A stretch of 64,000 nt of DNA from G965215225 sp965215225 (GTDB taxonomy: Bacteria; Pseudomonadota; Gammaproteobacteria; CBDBNL01; JAAOII01), in the NCBI GenBank assembly GCA_965215225.1, contig OZ244039.1:62001-126000 (forward strand), read 5' to 3'. Under the pieces are notes generated by a model. That model made no database searches and was not told the origin of the DNA. It worked only from the letters and a program-made list of their open reading frames with translations. Below are positions 1 to 8,870 of the stretch, piece after piece. The stretch's first letter is position 1, and each line of letters begins with the position of its first letter. Position numbers and translations under genes: made by a program.

Positions 1-1
1 A

Positions 2-2185
2 GAAAACGCCGCCATCAAGCACAAGCGCCCGCCAGGCGAATGGACCCATGCCAATATAGACTATATGCGCTCTCAGCTAAAACAGCTTGGCTATTGCTAT
101 GATTGGTCGCGTGAATTTGCCACCTGTTCTCCTTCCTACTACAAATGGGAGCAGTGGTTCTTCTTACGAATGTATGAAGCTGGCCTGGTATATCGCAAGA
201 ATGCGTTGGTAAATTGGGACCCAGAAGAGGGGACGGTGCTTGCCAATGAGCAGGTCATAGACGGGAGGGGCTGGCGGTCGGGCGCGCCAGTAGAACAAAA
301 GGAAATTCCCCACTGGTTTATGAAGATCACCGCCTATGCGGATGAACTGCTAGACGAGCTGGAAAAGCTTAAGGATTGGCCTCAGCAGGTAAGACGAATG
401 CAACAGAATTGGATAGGTAAATCCTATGGCGTTCGGGTGATATTTCCTCTTGTCGAGCAAACCAAACCACAAATTGAAGTTTTTACTACCCGCCCAGATA
501 CCCTCCTAGGAGTAACCTTCTTAACCTTAGCACCCCAACATCCTTTAGCGCTTGAGTGGAGTAAAGACGACCCTCAGCTAGCAGAATTTATTAAGACGCA
601 ACAAAAGAATCCGCACCAAGAAACCAAGAGCGGCTTTGATACAGGTCATAAAGCGATTCATCCGTTGAGCAATGAATCCATTCCCATCTGGGTAAGCAAC
701 TATGTTCTAATGGCTTATGGTAGTGGCGCGGTTATGGGAGTGCCCGCCCACGACCAGCGTGACTGGGAGTTTGCTCATAGATATGGGCTGCCTGTCAAAC
801 AGGTGATTGCGCCACAAGAAGGAAAATGGGATTTCACTAAGGCAGCTTTTACCGAAAAAGGCATCAACATCAATTCGGCAGAGTTTGACAAAATGGATTT
901 CACCGAGAGCTCTGCTGCTATCACCAAAAAGTTGGAGCAGCTGAAAAAGGGCAGTTGGGAGACCAACTATCGCTTACGCGACTGGGGCGTGTCGCGCCAA
1001 AGATACTGGGGTTGTCCAGTTCCCATTGTTCATTGTCCTAGCTGTGGCGAAGTGCCAGTGCCAGATGACCAACTACCCGTTGAACTGCCTCAAGGAGTTC
1101 AACTTGGTGGCGGCGGCTCACCTTTGGCTCAATTAGAAGCCTTTTATCACTGCCCTTGCCCGCGCTGTGGCAAATCCGCCAAACGAGACACAGATACCTT
1201 TGATACCTTTGTCGAATCCTCATGGTATTATGCGCGCTTTGCTTGTGCCGATTCCAACCATGCTATGATGGATGAGCGGGGTGCCTATTGGTTGCCAGTG
1301 GATCAATATGTTGGTGGAGTGGAACATGCCATCTTACACCTGCTATATGCTCGTTTCTTCTATAAGTGTATGGATGATTTGCTCAATAAAGGCGGCAAGA
1401 AAGTATCCAATGGCAGAGAACCTTTCTTGCGCCTCCTGGCTCAAGGAATGGTGTTGAAAGACGGGGCGGCTATGTCCAAATCAAAAGGAAACATAGTGGA
1501 TCCAGCCGATCTCATCAAGCAATATGGCGCCGATACTGTGAGGCTCTATATGCTCTTTGCTGCGCCGGCAACTCAGAGCCTGGAGTGGTCTAAGAGCGGG
1601 GTGGCGGGGGCATTCCGTTTTCTTAAGAGATTTTGGCAACTGGCAAATGAATTTGCCTCACCCGTCCTTGAAGTGCCTACCCAACTAAATGAAGCACAGA
1701 TGAGATTAAACGCCAAGATGCATAGCACGCTAAAAAGAGTCAAGGACGATATTGGCAGGCGACAAAGTTTCAATACCGCCATTGCCGCGATGATGGAATT
1801 ATTCAATAGCATTAACCGCTATCCAGTAGCCTCAGAAAAGGATAGAGCACTAGTGCGCCAATGTCTGAACAACCTGATACTTATGCTCGCACCTTTTACA
1901 CCTCACATTACCCAAAAGTTGTGGCAGGTCTTTGGCGAAGAGGGGCTGGTGATGGATCAGCCTTTGCCAGAAGTGGATGAATCCGCCTTGGTGCGAAAGA
2001 ATTTGGAAATGGTGATTCAGGTCAATGGCAAACTCCGTAATCGCATTCTCATTGATGCTAATGAGACGGAAGAGAATGTAAAAACTAGTGCGGCTGAGGC
2101 GGTGAGTAAATACCTTCAACAGAGTAAGCCGCTTAAGGTCATCTATGTTCCCGGCAAACTGGTCAACTTTGTCATTCGTCCTTAA
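2..2185 (+). CDS. leuS: Leucyl-tRNA synthetase, 5' end outside window
   Basis: Class Ia aminoacyl-tRNA synthetase that charges tRNA-Leu in the cytosol. The frame is open from the second base of the window, so roughly the first 80 residues, including the HIGH motif, are missing. Seen in order: the ENAAIKHKRPPGEW segment; the WEQWFF and VNWDPEE catalytic-core segments; an editing (CP1) domain with TTRPDTLLG and SGAVMGVPAHDQRD; a cysteine pair region (CPSCG and CPRCG) that may bind zinc; RDWGVSRQRYWG; DTFVESSWYYAR; GGVEHAILHLLY; the class I MSKSK signature in AAMSKSKGN; and a C-terminal anticodon domain ending VIYVPGKLVNFV. The downstream lptE and holA genes are the usual gammaproteobacterial neighbours. 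Confidence 0.97.
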   Translation, partial: ENAAIKHKRPPGEWTHANIDYMRSQLKQLGYCYDWSREFATCSPSYYKWEQWFFLRMYEAGLVYRKNALVNWDPEEGTVLANEQVIDGRGWRSGAPVEQKEIPHWFMKITAYADELLDELEKLKDWPQQVRRMQQNWIGKSYGVRVIFPLVEQTKPQIEVFTTRPDTLLGVTFLTLAPQHPLALEWSKDDPQLAEFIKTQQKNPHQETKSGFDTGHKAIHPLSNESIPIWVSNYVLMAYGSGAVMGVPAHDQRDWEFAHRYGLPVKQVIAPQEGKWDFTKAAFTEKGININSAEFDKMDFTESSAAITKKLEQLKKGSWETNYRLRDWGVSRQRYWGCPVPIVHCPSCGEVPVPDDQLPVELPQGVQLGGGGSPLAQLEAFYHCPCPRCGKSAKRDTDTFDTFVESSWYYARFACADSNHAMMDERGAYWLPVDQYVGGVEHAILHLLYARFFYKCMDDLLNKGGKKVSNGREPFLRLLAQGMVLKDGAAMSKSKGNIVDPADLIKQYGADTVRLYMLFAAPATQSLEWSKSGVAGAFRFLKRFWQLANEFASPVLEVPTQLNEAQMRLNAKMHSTLKRVKDDIGRRQSFNTAIAAMMELFNSINRYPVASEKDRALVRQCLNNLILMLAPFTPHITQKLWQVFGEEGLVMDQPLPEVDESALVRKNLEMVIQVNGKLRNRILIDANETEENVKTSAAEAVSKYLQQSKPLKVIYVPGKLVNFVIRP

Positions 2186-2684
2186 GTGCTATTGCAAGTG
2201 CCATTGCAAGTGCCATTGCCAATGGCTAATTGTTGTTCTTGGCTGCTGTCTATGCCTTGCCTGTGCTACTCAAAGGGAGAATGCCTTTTCGCCCTTGGGT
2301 CCCATTCACATTAAGAGCGAAGGACGGGACGGCTATTACTTCACCCTAAGCCTCACTCGTCTATTAGAAAGAAGAGGCGCCGAGGTAACCAACAGGGCTG
2401 ACGAAGCCCATAGCCATATCTCTCTACAGGGGCCCAACTGCCAGCGAACTCCTCTTCTGTTAGCGCCGAAGGGGTCTGATGTTAGTGATTATCGGATTCG
2501 CTGTTTGGTTCATTATGATATCCAAATCGCTGAACAAGAGTTTAGTGGTAGCCTAAGCGCCAGTGATAATCTAATTGCCACCGAACCGCTTAGCGCCTTT
2601 TACCGCCAAGAAGAGGAGCTAATGGATGGAATTACCCATCGGCTTGCTCGCCAACTCATCAGAGCCCTAGTGCAGCTGTCATAA
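2145..2684 (+). CDS. lptE: LPS-assembly lipoprotein LptE
   Basis: Probable LptE (RlpB), the lipoprotein that plugs LptD and helps deliver lipopolysaccharide to the outer membrane. The call rests mainly on position between leuS and holA, with size (179 residues) and an N-terminal hydrophobic stretch ending in Cys-rich LCLACA that can serve as a lipobox. The body has the expected mixed alpha/beta look (SLTRLLERRGAEV near residues 67-80). The assigned ATG overlaps the leuS end by 41 bases. A later start is possible because the first 30 residues (repeated KCHC) are encoded by a short tandem repeat. The stop overlaps the holA start as TAATG, so translation is probably coupled. LptE diverges strongly in sequence, hence moderate confidence. 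Confidence 0.65.
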   Translation: MFPANWSTLSFVLKCYCKCHCKCHCQWLIVVLGCCLCLACATQRENAFSPLGPIHIKSEGRDGYYFTLSLTRLLERRGAEVTNRADEAHSHISLQGPNCQRTPLLLAPKGSDVSDYRIRCLVHYDIQIAEQEFSGSLSASDNLIATEPLSAFYRQEEELMDGITHRLARQLIRALVQLS

Positions 2685-3709
2685 TGAAAAAGACTATCTA
2701 TGGCGTCTCTAGTAACGAATTACTTCTAAAAGAAGAAAAAACGCAACAGCTCAAACAACAAGCCATCCAACAAGGCTTCGATGAACGAAGAAGCTTTGTG
2801 TTGGACGAACCTCAGGATAAAGCAACCATGCTAAATGCGGTAGAGACCCCTTCTCTTTTTGCCACTAAAACTTTGATAGAGCTAAGGTGCCGCCAAGAAC
2901 AGCTAGCCAAGGAAACAGAAGGCCTATTGATAGAGTTGATTACCAAAACCACCGAGGACATTTTTCTCATCATTGGGTTGCCCTATCTTACCAAGGCACA
3001 ACGCAAACGCAAAGCCATCGCCCTCTTAGAGCGAAGCGGGCAGCTATTCGTCCTCTATCGACCTAAGGGGGCTCAATACATTGAATGGCTCAAAAAACGA
3101 GCCGCCAAAGCAGAGCTAAAAATCAGCGACAAGGCTTTGGCTTTTCTAGCCAGCCAAAATGTGGACAATCTACATAATGCGAACCAAGAGATAGAGAAGC
3201 TGGCTCTTTACCATGATAACGAAGAAGTAGACTATAACCTGTTAATAAAATCCGCTAGCGATGGTTCTCTCTATGAGTCTTTTGCCCTAAGCAATAGCGC
3301 GCTAGAAGGCGATGCCATAGGTTGCCATCGCATCCTAAATTTACTAAGAATGAAGCAGGTCCCTCCTTATATAATTATCAGCGCTCTCGTAGGAGATCTC
3401 CGCAAACTTTGGCTGCTCACCGAAACGGCTCAGCCGAACTGGGGGAGGCTAGGCGCTCAGTCCTTTCGTCGTCCTCTCTTCAGCAAAGCATTAGGAAGAT
3501 TTAGGGGAACTAACCGAAAGAGACTATTGCAACTATTGGTAATGGCAAGCCTAGCCGACCGAGCAGTCAAAGGAGCAACGGATGTCGATGCCTGGCAACT
3601 ATTAGAAGGAATTAGCCTGAGGATTGCCGCCACTCCCAGCCCCGCTCTGCTGCATCATAAGATAGATAAGCTATTGAACCAAAGCAATCCTGCTCTAAGA
3701 ACCCGCTGA
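2684..3709 (+). CDS. holA: DNA polymerase III delta subunit HolA
   Basis: Clamp-loader delta subunit, which opens the beta sliding clamp during replication. It is 341 residues, the normal length, starting MKKTIYGVSSNELLLKEEK, with the N-terminal fold region FVLDEPQDKATMLNAVETPSLFATKTLIEL typical of HolA and a C-terminal helical collar domain. The start overlaps the lptE stop by one base. The last 26 or so codons (TPSPALLHHKIDKLLNQSNPALRTR) form the first unit of a tandem array that continues about 950 bases past the stop codon. nadD, often the next gene in this cluster, is not present. Confidence 0.9.
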   Translation: MKKTIYGVSSNELLLKEEKTQQLKQQAIQQGFDERRSFVLDEPQDKATMLNAVETPSLFATKTLIELRCRQEQLAKETEGLLIELITKTTEDIFLIIGLPYLTKAQRKRKAIALLERSGQLFVLYRPKGAQYIEWLKKRAAKAELKISDKALAFLASQNVDNLHNANQEIEKLALYHDNEEVDYNLLIKSASDGSLYESFALSNSALEGDAIGCHRILNLLRMKQVPPYIIISALVGDLRKLWLLTETAQPNWGRLGAQSFRRPLFSKALGRFRGTNRKRLLQLLVMASLADRAVKGATDVDAWQLLEGISLRIAATPSPALLHHKIDKLLNQSNPALRTR

Positions 3710-4662
3710 GACCTTGGCGCACCACCACTCCCAGCCCCGCTTTGCTGCATCATAAGATCCAACCGCAACAAACCACCCCTATTCACCACTCCCAGCCCCG
3801 CTCTGCTGCATCATAAGATAGATAAGCTATTGAACCAAAGCAATCCTGCTCTAAGAACCCGCTGAGACCGTGGCGCACCGCCACTCCCAGCCCCGCTTTG
3901 CTGCATCATAAGATAGATAAGCTATTGAACCAAAGCAACCCTGCTCTAAGAACCCGCTGAGACCTTGGCGCACCACCACTCCCAGCCCCGCTTTGCTGCA
4001 TCATAAGATCCAACCGCAACAAACCACCCCTATTCACCAGTCCCAGCCCCCGCCCTACTGCATCATAAGATAAATAAGCTATTGAACCAAAGCAATCCTG
4101 TTCCAAGAACCCGCTGAGACCTTGGCGCACCGCCACTCCCAGCTCCGCTCTACTACATCATAAGATAGATAAGCTATTGAACCAAAGCAACCCTGCTCTA
4201 AGAACCCGCTGAGACCTTGGCGCACCGCCACTCCCAGCCCCCGCCCTACTGCATCATAAGATAGATAAGCTATTGAACCAAAGCAACCCTGTTCCAAGAA
4301 CCCGCCGAGACCGTGGCGCACCGCCACTCCCAGCCCCGCTTTGCTGCATCATAAGATAGATAAGCTATTGAACCAAAGCAACCCTGCTCTAAGAACCCGC
4401 TGAGACCTTGGCTCACCGCCACTCCCAGCCCCGCTTTGCTGCATCATAAGATCCAACCGCAACAACAAACCCACCCCTATTCACCACTCCCAGCCCCCGC
4501 CCTACTGCATCATAAGATAAATAAGCTATTGAACCAAAGCAATCCTGTTCCAAGAACCCGCTGAGACCTTGGCGCACCACCACTCCCAGCCCCGCTCTGC
4601 TGCATCATAAGATAGATAAGCTATTGAACCAAAGCAACCCTGCTCTAAGAACCCGCTGAGAC
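3631..4662 (+). repeat. Tandem array derived from the holA 3' end
   Basis: Twelve unit starts (CACTCCCAGCCCC or a close variant) occur at 3631, 3726, 3787, 3882, 3977, 4038, 4134, 4229, 4325, 4420, 4485 and 4581. Nine are long units of 95-96 bp, the last truncated. Three are short units of 61-65 bp that end in a CAACAAACCACCCC variant. The first unit is the coding end of holA, so the array grew from the gene tail. It also holds antisense open frames, which are by-products of the repeat. There are no unique spacers, so this is not CRISPR. Confidence 0.95.
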
Positions 4663-5004
4663 TGAAAGATCTTTTGGGTGGAAGGCTCTTTTGGGGCGGA
4701 AGCACTCGTCTGTTTTCTATTCTTCTCTATCTCATCTGGCGTCTTGGTGGCAAACTGACGATTACAGATACTCTAACAAGGCCCTAGTTTTGGGCTGAGG
4801 GTTCTTTCTTTTTGCGCTCTTTTTGCGCTTCTAATTCGCGCTCCTAATATTTCCAAGAAGAAAATTCAAACAACATTCAATTTGAAATCCAACTATTTAG
4901 CTCTATAATAGTAAAAGGATTGTTATAATCCTGCCTTCAAGTAGTTATTAATAACACAAGAAGGGCTATAGTAAAATTTATCAAAAATAATAACAACCGC
5001 TATT
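4663..5004. other. Intergenic region with a 17-bp dyad, duplicated upstream of the next paralogue
   Basis: No gene is seen. The part from about 4790 onward recurs at about 5695-5917 in front of the second coiled-coil gene, so gene and upstream region were duplicated together. Both copies hold a perfect dyad AGGATT-GTTAT-AATCCT (4916-4932 and 5829-5845) about 70 bases before the start codon. It overlaps a TATAAT-like hexamer and could be an operator or promoter. Confidence 0.5.
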
Positions 5005-5547
5005 ATGCAATTTAATAATACAAACTCACTAATGAATACATTAATGTATGACGCGTTGAAAAACGCCGGTGTCAAAGAAGAGGACGCACGCGCGGCCGCA
5101 ACTGAAGCAGCTCGCAGCGACTTTCGTTCTATCACTTTGGAATATGCCATTAATAACCTAGGCTCTCATGTAGATAGCTCAATGACTGAACTGCGTTCCC
5201 ATGTGGATAAATCAATGGCTGAGCTGCGACGTGAGATGGCCGAGCTTGGTTCCCATGTGGATATCTCAATGACCAAGCTACTCTCTCATGTGGATAGCTC
5301 AATGACCAAGTTGCACTCTCATGTGGATATCTCAATGACCGAGCTGCGACGTGAGATGGCCGAGCTGCGTTCTCATGTGGATAGATCTTTTAGTAAAATG
5401 GAAGCAAGGTCCGCAAACGACGTTATAAAGGTCATGCAAGATAATCACAATAATTCGAACAAGAATACAAATAAGCTTCTTATTGGAATTGGCGGAGTCG
5501 GTATAATGATTTCCGTAGCTATAGGAGTTGTAGGGTATTTCTTCTAA
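5005..5547 (+). CDS. Hendecad coiled-coil protein with C-terminal membrane anchor (copy 1)
   Basis: Function unknown, 180 residues. Residues 1-50 form a conserved head (MQFNNTNSLMNTLMYDALKNAG, then KEEDARAAATEAARSD). Residues 52-130 are built of 11-residue repeats of the type SHVDxSMxELR, with RREMAEL blocks between them, which predicts a right-handed hendecad coiled coil. Residues about 157-180 are one hydrophobic helix (LLIGIGGVGIMISVAIGVVGYFF) ending at the C-terminus, so the protein is probably tail-anchored with the coil in the cytoplasm. The layout resembles bacterial DUF1640-like proteins, but I cannot assign the family firmly. The paralogue at 5918-6403 has a nearly identical head and a different number of repeats. 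Confidence 0.75.
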   Translation: MQFNNTNSLMNTLMYDALKNAGVKEEDARAAATEAARSDFRSITLEYAINNLGSHVDSSMTELRSHVDKSMAELRREMAELGSHVDISMTKLLSHVDSSMTKLHSHVDISMTELRREMAELRSHVDRSFSKMEARSANDVIKVMQDNHNNSNKNTNKLLIGIGGVGIMISVAIGVVGYFF

Positions 5548-5917
5548 TTCAGCTGCCGCAAATACAGTAGCTATAAAGAGGCTTTAATTAAGTCACACTG
5601 GGTCCTTCGCCTTCTTACTAATCAATAGTCTTGGCATTTAGATTACAAGCAATTCAACGGTTGCTCTAACGAGGTTCTAGTTTTGGGAGGGAAGCTCTAA
5701 TCTTGGGCTGAAGGCTTCTCTAGTTTGGGGCTGAAGGCTCTTTTTCACGCATCTAACTCGTGCTTCCAAGAACCAAATTCAAACAAAATTCAATTTGAAA
5801 TGGAACCATATAGCTCTATAATAATAGAAGGATTGTTATAATCCTGCCTTCAAGTAGTTATTAATAACACAAGAAGGGCTATAGTAAAATTTATCAAAAA
5901 TAATAACACCCGCTATT
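5548..5917. other. Intergenic region between the coiled-coil paralogues
   Basis: No gene is seen. It carries short direct repeats (TTGGGCTGAAGGCT variants near 5700-5740) that also form the tandem array at 6529-6608, and from about 5695 it repeats the region upstream of the first paralogue, including the dyad at 5829-5845. Confidence 0.5.
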
Positions 5918-6403
5918 ATGCAATTTAATAATACAAACTCACTAATGAATACATTAATGTATGACGCGTTGAAAAACGCCGGTGCCAAAGAAAAGGACGC
6001 ACGCGCGGCCGCAACTGAAGCGGCTCGCAGCGACATGCGCTCTATCACTTTAGAATATGCCATTAATAAGCTACGCTCCCATGTGGACAATTCAAAGACT
6101 GAGCTGCATTCCCATGTGGACAATTCAAAGACTGAGCTGCATTCTCATGTGGATAGCTCAATGACTAAGTTACGAGGTGAAATGACCGAGCTGCGACGAG
6201 AGCTGTCCGAGCTGCGCTCCCATGTGGGTAAATCAATGGCCGAGCTGCGCTCCCATGTGGATAAATCAATGGCCGAGCTGCGAAGTGATATAAAACAATC
6301 TCAAATTGAAATGACTAAGATTATGCTGCTAAGTTCTGCAACGAGCGCCGGCGTGCTTGCCGTAGCCATAGCAGCTGCTACTTATTTCATTCAAATACTT
6401 TAA
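5918..6403 (+). CDS. Hendecad coiled-coil protein with C-terminal membrane anchor (copy 2)
   Basis: Paralogue of the gene at 5005 (161 residues). The first 50 residues differ at only a few positions (GAKEKD for GVKEED, MRS for FRS). The coil again uses 11-residue SHVDxSxxELx units plus REMTEL and RELSEL blocks. The C-terminal hydrophobic helix (ATSAGVLAVAIAAATYFIQIL) has a different sequence from copy 1, although the head is nearly identical, so the anchors have diverged or been swapped. The 33-bp coding repeats are prone to slippage and may change coil length. No known function can be given. Confidence 0.75.
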   Translation: MQFNNTNSLMNTLMYDALKNAGAKEKDARAAATEAARSDMRSITLEYAINKLRSHVDNSKTELHSHVDNSKTELHSHVDSSMTKLRGEMTELRRELSELRSHVGKSMAELRSHVDKSMAELRSDIKQSQIEMTKIMLLSSATSAGVLAVAIAAATYFIQIL

Positions 6404-6708
6404 GTACTCAGTAAAGAAGCCTTCATTGGATCCTTAGATCCTTCATCTTCTTGCTAATCAGTAGTCTTGGGGTTCGGGTTACAAGCAATTCAACGGTTGC
6501 TCTAACGAGGCTCTGGTTTTAGGAGGGCGGCTCTAATCTTGGGCTGAAGGCTCTAATCTTGGGCTGAAGGCTCTAATCTTGGGCTGAAGGATCTAATCTT
6601 GGGCTGAAGGCTCTTCTAGTTTGGGGCTGAGGGCTCTTTCTTTTTTGTGCTTCTAATTTGCACTTCTAGATGCCTCAGCGTTCAAGCAAGGATGCCACAG
6701 ATGGCAGC
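6404..6708. other. Intergenic region holding a 20-bp tandem repeat
   Basis: No gene is seen. Its main content is the GGCTCTAATCTTGGGCTGAA array at 6529-6608 and partial units on either side. Confidence 0.6.
6529..6608 (+). repeat. 20-bp tandem repeat, four units
   Basis: Four consecutive 20-bp units GGCTCTAATCTTGGGCTGAA start at 6529, 6549, 6569 and 6589; the last has GGAT in place of GGCT. A degenerate fifth unit follows. Related single units occur near 5690-5740. Confidence 0.95.
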
Positions 6709-7311
6709 CTAGTAAAATTTAATTTCCAAAGTTTTCTTGGTAGCGACCCGATTGCTAATACGAGTTATCCAGTTGCGTAAATTAGTATATTCATTGACCC
6801 AGATGCCATATTCCTCGGGCTTTCGCACCAAACAGAAAAGGGCTAAATCGGCAATCGAAAACTCCTCTGCCAAATAGGAATGGCGTCTCAACCGAGAATC
6901 TATCCTCTTAAACGCTTTTTTCAGGGATAAGCGGCATTTATTCTGTGCCTTGTCGTCTGACGCCTGTTGATAGACAAGAATAGTGCCGCAGACCGTCCTT
7001 TCTTGCCAGAAAAGCCACTGCAATGTTTCCGTATAGAGTTTCGGCAATGGCGAGATCAATTTATGCGCATCCAAAGCAAGATACAACAGGATTGCCGAAG
7101 TGCCAAAGACACTTGCATTTTTCTTGTCTTTACGCCTGTCTACCAAGACTGGCACCTCCCCGAGGGAACTTATTTTGACCAATTCCTTTTTGACCAGCCG
7201 AGATTCAGGGTTGGTAGGAATCATATGATAAGTAGCCTTTACCTCCTCTAAGAAGATGACGGGAGCAAGAGCATTTCCCTTGTCCCAAGTATATATTTCG
7301 AAGTCTGTCAT
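6709..7311 (-). CDS. Glutathione S-transferase-like protein
   Basis: 200-residue cytosolic protein with an N-terminal thioredoxin-type domain (FEIYTWDKGNALAPVIFLEEV) carrying the cis-Pro segment GEVPVLVD near residue 53 and the SAILLYLA glutathione-binding segment. A helical C-terminal domain includes the family hallmark YLAEEFSIADLALF near residue 150. This matches the YfcG/GST-like disulfide reductase group. The middle of the protein is compact, and conjugating activity cannot be judged from sequence. It stands alone on the minus strand, downstream of the dnaJ block. Confidence 0.8.
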   Translation of the reverse strand: MTDFEIYTWDKGNALAPVIFLEEVKATYHMIPTNPESRLVKKELVKISSLGEVPVLVDRRKDKKNASVFGTSAILLYLALDAHKLISPLPKLYTETLQWLFWQERTVCGTILVYQQASDDKAQNKCRLSLKKAFKRIDSRLRRHSYLAEEFSIADLALFCLVRKPEEYGIWVNEYTNLRNWITRISNRVATKKTLEIKFY

Positions 7312-7771
7312 TGGTTTGTATTCTATTTCTTTGTATTTCTACCTCTTTATTGCTGCTTCTGTAATCAGCAGGATTATAGATTATAAAGGAAGTTGCCCGC
7401 TTCCTCTGATATCAATGAAAAAAAGACCGAACCTTGTCTTTCCAGTTGGATTTGCTTGGCGAATGACTCACCTTGTCTTGATCCAAACTCTTATCCACAG
7501 GATTAAAAATTATAGGGAATTATATACTATTTTCTATAAAAAAGGATATTATGAAAAAGAAAGCCCCAGAAGAAGCGAAGCAGCTATAAAAAGCAAGCCC
7601 ATTTACGGTCAGACCTTCCGCCAATAGAGGAAGCGAAGTTTAATCGCTTTACAGATTTTCTTTTATAGACGCTCGTCAAAAAGAAGGCAAAAAAATAAGG
7701 GAATTTATGGATTGGTGGAAGATTGGATATAATTCCCAAATTATAAAGGAAGTTGCCCGCTTCCTCTGATA
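7312..7771. other. Intergenic region holding a copy of the dnaJ tail
   Basis: It contains a 119-bp copy of the dnaJ 3' end (7380-7498) and about 240 bp of AT-rich sequence between the copy and the original. A short open frame starting at 7550 (MKKKAPEEAKQL) is too small to support. No other gene is seen. Confidence 0.6.
7380..7498 (-). repeat. Duplicated dnaJ 3' end
   Basis: Positions 7380-7498 match 7740-7858 with only a few differences, at an offset of exactly 360 bases. The copied block holds the last 28 or so codons of dnaJ and about 32 bases downstream of its stop. It is one of several gene-tail duplications in this window. Confidence 0.95.
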
Positions 7772-8824
7772 TCAATGAAAAAAAGACCGAACCTTGTCTT
7801 TCCAGTTAGATTTGCTTGGCGAATGACTCACCTTGTCTTGATTCAAACTCTCATCCAACTGCCGTAATAGAGATTGCTGATCGCTGTTGAGATTAATAGG
7901 CGTTTCTACTCGGATAGTGCATAGCAGGTCGCCAATTTGATTGCTATCCATATAAGGAACTCCCTTACCGCGCAAGCGAAATATCTTGCCCGATTGAGTG
8001 CCTGGCGGTATGCGTAAAGACAATTTGCCTTGTAATGATTCAAACTCAACCGTCCCGCCCAAGGCTGCATTGACAAAGCTAATAGGTATCTCACATAACA
8101 GATCCTGTCTGCTGCGCAAGAAAAAGGGATGACGGCGCACCTGCACTTCAATAAAGAGATCGTTTGTCTCCATTTTTAGACGCAAGCTATCACCATCATT
8201 TATTCCAGCCGGTATAGTCACTCTTATTTCCTTAGGAGTAGAAGTCTCCCCTTCTCCCCCACAGGTCGGGCAGATAGCAGTGACCACCGACCCTCTGCCA
8301 CCACATGCCCGACAGGTCTGCTGCATACTAAACATACCCCTTTGCATTCGCATCACTCCACTACCGCCACAATGGCTACATTCTCTGATGCTCTTATCGT
8401 CCTTTGCGCCGCTACCCTTACATCTTTCACAAGTATTTCTGATAGGAACCTTGATATTCTTGACAACACCCGAACAGGCTTCGGCAAAGTCTATGGCTAG
8501 TCTATAGCGAAGAGCCGCCCGTTGATTGCCACCACCACCGAAAATATCGCCAAAGATGTCGCCAAACCCCTCAAAAACACTACTGAAATCGCCACTGAAT
8601 CCTTGTTGGCCGCCGCTGGTGCCAAAGGTATCATATTCCTGTCGCTTGGTCTTATTGCCAAGAACGCCAAAAGCCTCATTGACATCCTTAAATTTCTGTT
8701 CCGCTTGCTTATTGCCGGGATTCTTATCTGGATGATACTGCTTTGCCATCTTGCGATAGGCCTGCTTAATATCCGCCTCATCCGCATTGCGGCTCACTCC
8801 TAAAATTTGATAATAGTCTTTCAT
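7772..8824 (-). CDS. dnaJ: Chaperone protein DnaJ
   Basis: Hsp40 co-chaperone that delivers unfolded clients to DnaK and stimulates its ATPase. The J domain is at residues 1-70 with HPD at 31-33. A Gly/Phe-rich linker (GGQQGFSGDF, GDIFGDIFGGGG) follows. Four zinc-binding CxxCxGxG motifs are present: CERCKGSG, CSHCGGSG, CRACGGRG and CPTCGGEG. The C-terminal client-binding domains follow (RLKMETNDLFIEV, FLRSRQDLLCEIPISF). At 350 residues it is slightly shorter than the E. coli protein. dnaK is not adjacent in this window. The 3' end has a duplicate just downstream. Confidence 0.96.
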   Translation of the reverse strand: MKDYYQILGVSRNADEADIKQAYRKMAKQYHPDKNPGNKQAEQKFKDVNEAFGVLGNKTKRQEYDTFGTSGGQQGFSGDFSSVFEGFGDIFGDIFGGGGNQRAALRYRLAIDFAEACSGVVKNIKVPIRNTCERCKGSGAKDDKSIRECSHCGGSGVMRMQRGMFSMQQTCRACGGRGSVVTAICPTCGGEGETSTPKEIRVTIPAGINDGDSLRLKMETNDLFIEVQVRRHPFFLRSRQDLLCEIPISFVNAALGGTVEFESLQGKLSLRIPPGTQSGKIFRLRGKGVPYMDSNQIGDLLCTIRVETPINLNSDQQSLLRQLDESLNQDKVSHSPSKSNWKDKVRSFFH

Positions 8825-8870
8825 GGTTATAGCATTCTACTTAAGGGGTAAAAATGGATTAATCAAGCCA

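Noticed and set aside
3906..4327. Two overlapping minus-strand frames in the holA tail array
   Set aside because: They repeat the same peptide with array periodicity and have no ribosome site.
3631..4662. Possible CRISPR array (regular 95-bp units)
   Set aside because: Units abut with no unique spacers and the first unit is holA coding sequence, so it is a simple tandem duplication.
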